Of a stretch of 18,733 bases of DNA, positions 16,201 through 18,733 are shown one piece after another. The notes beneath the pieces are model-generated. The model ran no database searches, was not told where the DNA came from, and worked only from the letters and a program-made list of their open reading frames with translations. Where the stretch lies: assembly GCA_040830545.1 (NCBI GenBank), contig JBFOMB010000033.1:1-18733 (forward strand), read 5' to 3'. Position numbers and translations under genes: made by a program. The stretch's first letter is position 1. Every line of letters begins with the position of its first letter. This DNA comes from HXMU1420-2 sp040830545 (GTDB lineage: Bacteria > Pseudomonadota > Alphaproteobacteria > Rhodobacterales > Rhodobacteraceae).

Positions 16201-18710
16201 TGGACGTGACTGGCGTGCAGGCAGGCGATTTTGTCCTGTCGGATACAACGATCACCATCCTGAACGGGCAAACCACGGGCACCGCCACGTTCACGGTTGT
16301 GGACGACGCCATTTTCGACGGGCCGGAAACCGCCGTTCTGACGCTGTCGAACCCCTCGGCAGGGCTCAGCCTCGGCACAACGACTTCGCAAAACATCGCC
16401 ATCACCGACAATGACGAACTCCCGTCAACCATCGTCACCACCGGGGCAGATGTGGTCAACAGCAACGATGGCGTGACCTCGCTGCGCGAAGCGATTGCCC
16501 ACGCCAACGCAGGCGACACGGTGACGTTTGACAGCAGCCTGACGACGATCACGCTGAATGACGACATCGACATCGACAAGCAGATCACCATCGACGGGGA
16601 TCACACCGGCAGCGATGGTGCAGCCGACATCACGCTGACCACGGACGGCGATAACCGGCACTTTAAGGTGTTGGGCAGTGGTGATCTAAGCCTTCATTCC
16701 CTGACCCTTATCGGCGGCGTGGTTGCAACCAGCGGTGGCTCGGTTTCGGTAAACACGGGCGGTAGCCTGAGCATCGCGCAATCCACGTTTTCTGGCAATG
16801 AAGGGGCAACCGGGGGGGCGATTGCCACTTTGGGGTCGGTCACGGTCAGCGACTCGACGTTTTCGATGAATACGGCGACAAATCTCTTTGGCGGCTCTGG
16901 TGGGGCAATCTATATCCGCTCTGGTGGTAGCCTGGACGCCATCAACAGTAGCTTTGTCGGGAACACGGCGACCGGCGATTCGCTAGGTAGCGGCGGCGCT
17001 ATCGCTAGGGATTTGTCCGCTGGTACGGTGTCTTTGACGCAGGTCACGCTGACGGGCAACTCAGCCGATTCTGGCGGGGCCATTAGCGGTGCTGGCGCTG
17101 TGCAACTGACCAACTCGATCATGTCCGGGAACACGGCTGGGGCGGGCGCCAATGCATTCAATGTGACTGTCAACGACCTGGGCGGCAACATCATCAACGG
17201 CGATGTGTCGACGATCTTTGCGGGTGGCACGCCGACACTGGCCGACAACGGTGGGCCGGTGCAGACAGTGGCGCTGTTGGCCGATGCCAGCAACCCCGCC
17301 CTGGATGTGGCCTCAACAGGCCCGGGTACCGACGCACGCGGGCAGGCCAGATCGGACATTCCCGGCATTTCAAACGGTGGCGGAGCTATCGACGCCGGGG
17401 CTTACGAATTGCTGCTGAGCGATTTGCCAAACCGCGTGAACCTGTCGGTCAGCCATACGTCCCTGCCGGAATCAAGCGCTGCAACGATCACGGTCACCGT
17501 GACCGCTGACTTCCAGGTTACAGGCGATCAAACCGTATTACTGGGTGTGACCGGCACCGCAGAAGCAGCAGACCGCAGCGCCCTGCCCTCCACGATCACG
17601 ATCCTGGATGGGGAAACGACGGGTTCAGCCACATTCACCCTGGTCAACGACCCGACTGATGAACCGGACGAAACGGTTATCCTGACACTGTCCAACCCCT
17701 CTGCCGGGATCACACTGGGCAGCACCGTCACAGAAACCGTCACTATTCTGGATGATGATGTGATCGTCCCATCCATCCCCGATCTGGTGGCGTCATCCGA
17801 CACAGGCGTTTCGGACAGCGACAACATCACAACGGATGCGACGCCAACCTTCACCGGCACGGCCAAACCGCTGGATACCGTGACACTTCTGGCGAACGGG
17901 GCTCCGGTCGGGTCTGCAACCGCAGACGGCTCTGGCGACTGGACCATCACCGCATCCACCTTGCCCACCGGTAACGTTACCATAACCGCCCGGGCATCGG
18001 ACGGCGCAGGGAATGAGTCCAGCCCCAGCGCTGGGTTGTCGATCACCGTGGACACCGCAGCACCTGCGGCACCGTCCATCACCGGGATCACAACCGATAC
18101 CGGCACAGCGGGGGACGGGGTCACCTCTGACAACACCCTGACCTACAACGGCACAGCAGAAGCCAATGCTTCAGTCGCCCTGTTCCTTGATGGCGCGCCT
18201 TTGGGAACCGCGCAGGCCAACGGCACCGGCGCGTGGAGCTTCGCGGCCCCGACCCTGGCGGACGGAACCTACACCGTCACCGCTCAGGCAACCGATCTGG
18301 CCGGGAATACCTCTGCCGTATCCACAGGTTTCCCGGTAACAGTTGACACAGCGGCCCCGGCAGCCCCGACGATCACCGGCGTGTCCCAGGACAGCGGAAC
18401 GCCCGGCGACGGGATTACCTCGGACTTCACCCCGACCATTTCGGGAACCGCCGAACCAAACACAACGATTGAGCTGTTCCGCGACGGGGTTTCTGTTGGA
18501 ACCATCCCGGTGAATGGTGCGGGCGCATGGAACTTCGCCAGCACGACGGTTGCGAACGGGACCTATGTGTTTACCGCCCGGGTCACCGAGCTGGCGGGGA
18601 ACCCATCCCCCGCCTCTGCGCCCTTGTCCGTCACCGCCGAACCCGCACCACCCGCCGCTCCCAGCATCGGTGGCACCACCAACGACCCAAGTGTCCCCGG
18701 GGACAGGTGA
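10215..18710 (+). CDS. Giant multidomain extracellular repeat protein (propeller, Ig-like, Calx-beta and beta-helix domains), probably C-terminally incomplete
   Basis: At least 2831 residues, acidic, Thr/Asp/Gly/Ala-rich, with no cysteine found. Order (residues): seven-repeat propeller-like block 18-370; Ig-like 371-475; second seven-repeat block 476-866; PKD/Ig-like 867-960; Ig-like 961-1065; third seven-repeat block 1066-1462; PKD/Ig-like 1463-1559; two Ig-like 1560-1765; HYR-like 1766-1843; two Calx-beta-like 1844-2070; CSLREA plus right-handed beta-helix with DARGQAR...GAIDAGAYE ending 2071-2401; Calx-beta-like 2402-2516; three Ig-like 2517-2813; a fourth cut by the stop. There is no signal peptide, so type I secretion with a C-terminal signal beyond this window is likely. 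ATG 10215 has GAGGA 7 nt ahead; a longer start at 10119 adds a Cys- and Trp-containing tail unlike the rest. Likely role is surface adhesion or matrix; catalytic function is not evident. Confidence 0.86.
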   Translation: MTLQLTNTDNLDNNSNAELATAHSVVTHTIGGVTYLYVGNENTGNISVYSVAANGTLTFQSVFDTSGISFFFEAVDMKIAEVGGNTYLLALSDFGSAIAVLSVDTSVGGNGALSFASTIKDDATTNFLSPIGIEVATIGGTTYVFVVADSENSLSVFSIAADGTLTEVTSVVDDDTLLLRGATSVALAEVGGTTYAFVGSIFDDGVSVFSVANDGSLTNVQNLPDGDPLSLLQTVALTTAEVNGTTYLVAAARFDDTLTVLRVGDDGTLTKAFEVSNTIANRLNSPIELISATFNGATYIFSGSNIENGFSVFLLGADGSLSDVANLADDATVFLDNPAQATTVVIGGTPYLISVGNDDHGVSVFQVSDLPTPGMPDAPDLATASDLGQSDSDNLTADDTPTFTGTAQVGSTVRIFADGVEIAQGIAVDGTYSLTPADRLKDGTYAITATATNAEGEASAASAALNVTIDATAPGGFSTVGNNFRVNNLTSQHQAEQVATVLADGGFVVVWTSYDTTDDGSGHAVKARIYDSNGFAAASEFQVNTQTTDIQHSATVTTLSNGNFVVVWRTEDSTQDGSLSALKMQIFLPDGTKSGAETLVNTQFTDFQVAPSVSALGNGGFVVTWQTYDTTQDGSGQAVKAAVFSSTGTQVGTEFLVNTETLSNQIEPEVAALPGGGFVVAWQTADGTQDGSASAIKAQRFDDTGAKLGTEFLVNTEFDSSQIMRSVTALANGGFVVAWDTNDPAQDGNLQAVKARVFASDGTPAGNEFLVNTNATGDQTFVTVTALSTGGFVAAWRSIVSSTFTMSVQVFDDTGKRVGAETAVNGITNAYNGVPDLLDLGDGRFLLVWDVQIGTDTEVYAQILELNAPELSLASDLDQDGRTENLSPSITFTAESGAALEIDWNDGNGFVSAGTGTGAEQTKTIPSAYTVLGEKTLKLRITDAAGNSVTQPLTFTVEDGTPPNAPITPDLLFSSDTGVLTDDNITNDNTPTFEGVGVEAGATLRLFANGTQVGSTTVAANGTWSLTSSVLVDGVYDFTATATDAAGNTSAASNALSVTIDTAPPVGSEKDGAEFQVTTEKVSNQDSPVGTLLSDGSYVIVWQTHDPAQDGTSLAIKAQRFAADGTPLGTEFLVNTNTAGAESLPAVTALQNGNYVVTWQTSDTTLDTDGASVRGQIFAPDGAKVGGEFQVNQQVALDQTYSAITTLEGGSFVVLWQSSDAAQDGSGLAIKGRIFQEDGTAGAEFLVNTNSAVGQFVPKVSDLPGGGFVATWVTSDFAADGSDWAIKAQRFDAAGAKVGAEFLVNTEATNRQHVPTVATLDNGNFVIAWHTHDTAQDGSSRAIKARIYDSNGVAAQGEFLVNSETDNQQELAHVAALSGGGFVIAWRTLDTTQDGSLSAIKAQQFNASGTKVGSEFLVNTITDLFQGNPHVVGLADDRFLITWTSTHDATVSNFQNIQAQVFKPAVPALTLATDPDQDGQTTDATPTIAFFAENGTLAEVNWGDGNGYVVSGNGTNAVQEATIPTAYTTFGAKFVQVRITDTAGNSTVKSLDFTLLNPQPDAPAAPVLDAGSDTGTSNSDLLTNDTTPTFTGTGVTPGHTVTLLADGVSVGTALADAGGAWQITASTLAEGARAITATVTNPTNQTSDPSTALNITIDTTAPAAPAAANLVAASDSGPSDTDNVTADDTPTFEGTGVEPGATVTVFAGGTPVGTGTADGSGNWSVTTSALGGGQHAITATQTDAAGNSSAASPTLQITVDTTAPTVTARDITIQIGTSGVHLITVADVDNGSADNIAFSSLNLDRTSFDTSDIGSAITVTLTGTDTAGNVASDTAVVTVEPTATYAFDTTTLAQAEGDSGSQPVQFSITRTGDTSGLASVTISRSGTADNSDVSSGGAASFTVDFLPGEATVTLDPSILGDTDFEADDTLIYTITNVPVGSVIGVANAATLTIQNDDEPAANLSVSANAGSEADATLITVTVTANAPVSGDQTVDLDVTGVQAGDFVLSDTTITILNGQTTGTATFTVVDDAIFDGPETAVLTLSNPSAGLSLGTTTSQNIAITDNDELPSTIVTTGADVVNSNDGVTSLREAIAHANAGDTVTFDSSLTTITLNDDIDIDKQITIDGDHTGSDGAADITLTTDGDNRHFKVLGSGDLSLHSLTLIGGVVATSGGSVSVNTGGSLSIAQSTFSGNEGATGGAIATLGSVTVSDSTFSMNTATNLFGGSGGAIYIRSGGSLDAINSSFVGNTATGDSLGSGGAIARDLSAGTVSLTQVTLTGNSADSGGAISGAGAVQLTNSIMSGNTAGAGANAFNVTVNDLGGNIINGDVSTIFAGGTPTLADNGGPVQTVALLADASNPALDVASTGPGTDARGQARSDIPGISNGGGAIDAGAYELLLSDLPNRVNLSVSHTSLPESSAATITVTVTADFQVTGDQTVLLGVTGTAEAADRSALPSTITILDGETTGSATFTLVNDPTDEPDETVILTLSNPSAGITLGSTVTETVTILDDDVIVPSIPDLVASSDTGVSDSDNITTDATPTFTGTAKPLDTVTLLANGAPVGSATADGSGDWTITASTLPTGNVTITARASDGAGNESSPSAGLSITVDTAAPAAPSITGITTDTGTAGDGVTSDNTLTYNGTAEANASVALFLDGAPLGTAQANGTGAWSFAAPTLADGTYTVTAQATDLAGNTSAVSTGFPVTVDTAAPAAPTITGVSQDSGTPGDGITSDFTPTISGTAEPNTTIELFRDGVSVGTIPVNGAGAWNFASTTVANGTYVFTARVTELAGNPSPASAPLSVTAEPAPPAAPSIGGTTNDPSVPGDR
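10266..11324 (+). repeat. Seven-fold repeat block 1 (lactonase-like beta-propeller)
   Basis: Seven units of about 50 residues, each with the core (I/V)GGTTYxFVG...DDGVSVFSVAxDGTLT. The cores begin near IGGVTYLYVG, VGGNTYLLAL, IGGTTYVFVV, VGGTTYAFVG, VNGTTYLVAA, FNGATYIFSG and IGGTPYLISV. Seven copies fits a closed seven-bladed propeller resembling the 6-phosphogluconolactonase fold; the fold is inferred from repeat pattern. Confidence 0.75.
11640..12812 (+). repeat. Seven-fold repeat block 2 (GGFVVxW repeats)
   Basis: Seven units of about 56 residues with core EFLVNTxTxxxQ, then LxxGGFVVxW, then QDGSxxAIKA. The tryptophan strands read GGFVVVW, GNFVVVW, GGFVVTW, GGFVVAW, GGFVVAW, GGFVAAW and GRFLLVW. 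The last two units are the most diverged and lack QDGS. The DxxQDGS loops may bind calcium (inference). Confidence 0.8.
13410..14600 (+). repeat. Seven-fold repeat block 3 (same family as block 2)
   Basis: Seven units with strands GSYVIVW, GNYVVTW, GSFVVLW, GGFVATW, GNFVIAW, GGFVIAW and DRFLITW, and the same EFLVNT and QDGS landmarks as block 2. As in block 2 the last unit is degenerate and is followed by a PKD/Ig-like domain opening LTLATDPDQDGQ (block 2 is followed by LSLASDLDQDGR). Confidence 0.8.
17763..18710 (+). repeat. Tandem bacterial Ig-like repeats at the right edge
   Basis: Three complete units of about 98-101 residues and the beginning of a fourth. Each has the pattern SDNxTxDxTPTFTGTAE, then VxLFxDGxxVGTAxADGxGxW, then ATDxAGNxSxxS and a linker VDTAAPAAP. 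Related units occur earlier at 11325, 13095, 14892 and 15201. This type is common as rigid spacer domains in large bacterial adhesins. Confidence 0.85.
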
Positions 18711-18733
18711 ACCTCGGACCACCCGCCCCACGG

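Noticed and set aside
18708..18733. Genuine C-terminus of the giant protein at 18710
   Set aside because: It ends inside an Ig-like repeat without any secretion signal, and repeat-like codons continue in frame. It is kept as the annotated end only because the stop is what the sequence shows.

Overview
The window is GC-rich DNA with compact, well-spaced genes and good Shine-Dalgarno sites. It looks like a marine alphaproteobacterium, most likely of the Roseobacter group (Rhodobacteraceae). This is an inference from gene content: a TRAP transporter, an RTX-tailed esterase, acyl-CoA catabolism genes, a spinster-type MFS/LysR pair and a giant repeat protein. No rRNA, tRNA, CRISPR array or insertion sequence was seen.

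Layout. (1) 1-1899: an enoyl-CoA hydratase (5' end probably outside the window) and an acyl-CoA dehydrogenase, an operon-like beta-oxidation pair. (2) 1900-3703: a leader with palindromes, a GDSL/SGNH esterase fused to about ten RTX calcium-binding nonapeptides, and a hairpin terminator. (3) 3704-6984: a complete TRAP transporter in the order small permease, large permease, periplasmic binding protein, closed by a strong hairpin. (4) 7078-7655: a decayed acyl-CoA dehydrogenase whose middle is missing. (5) 7688-9830, minus strand: a LysR regulator overlapping a spinster-like MFS transporter. (6) 9831-10214: a gene-free divergent control region with a LysR-box palindrome. (7) 10215 to the right edge: one giant cysteine-free repeat protein of at least 2831 residues. 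It has three seven-repeat propeller-like blocks, eight Ig-like units (the last cut), three Calx-beta-like domains and a CSLREA-type beta-helix.

The most interesting signal not explained by genes is a 16-bp palindromic element, TCGTCCNNNNNGACGA. It occurs once upstream of the esterase (2028), once upstream of the TRAP permeases (3725) and once upstream of the TRAP binding protein (5690). Twelve of 16 positions are identical in all three. It suggests one regulator controls a 'secrete an esterase, import the released acid' unit, with the neighbouring acyl-CoA enzymes as plausible downstream catabolism. The protein roles are family-level assignments; the shared control and the physiological link are inference.

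The giant reading frame stops at 18708-18710 in the middle of an Ig-like repeat, and the repeat consensus resumes in the same frame right after the stop. The true protein probably continues beyond the window, or the gene carries a nonsense mutation or end-of-contig error.
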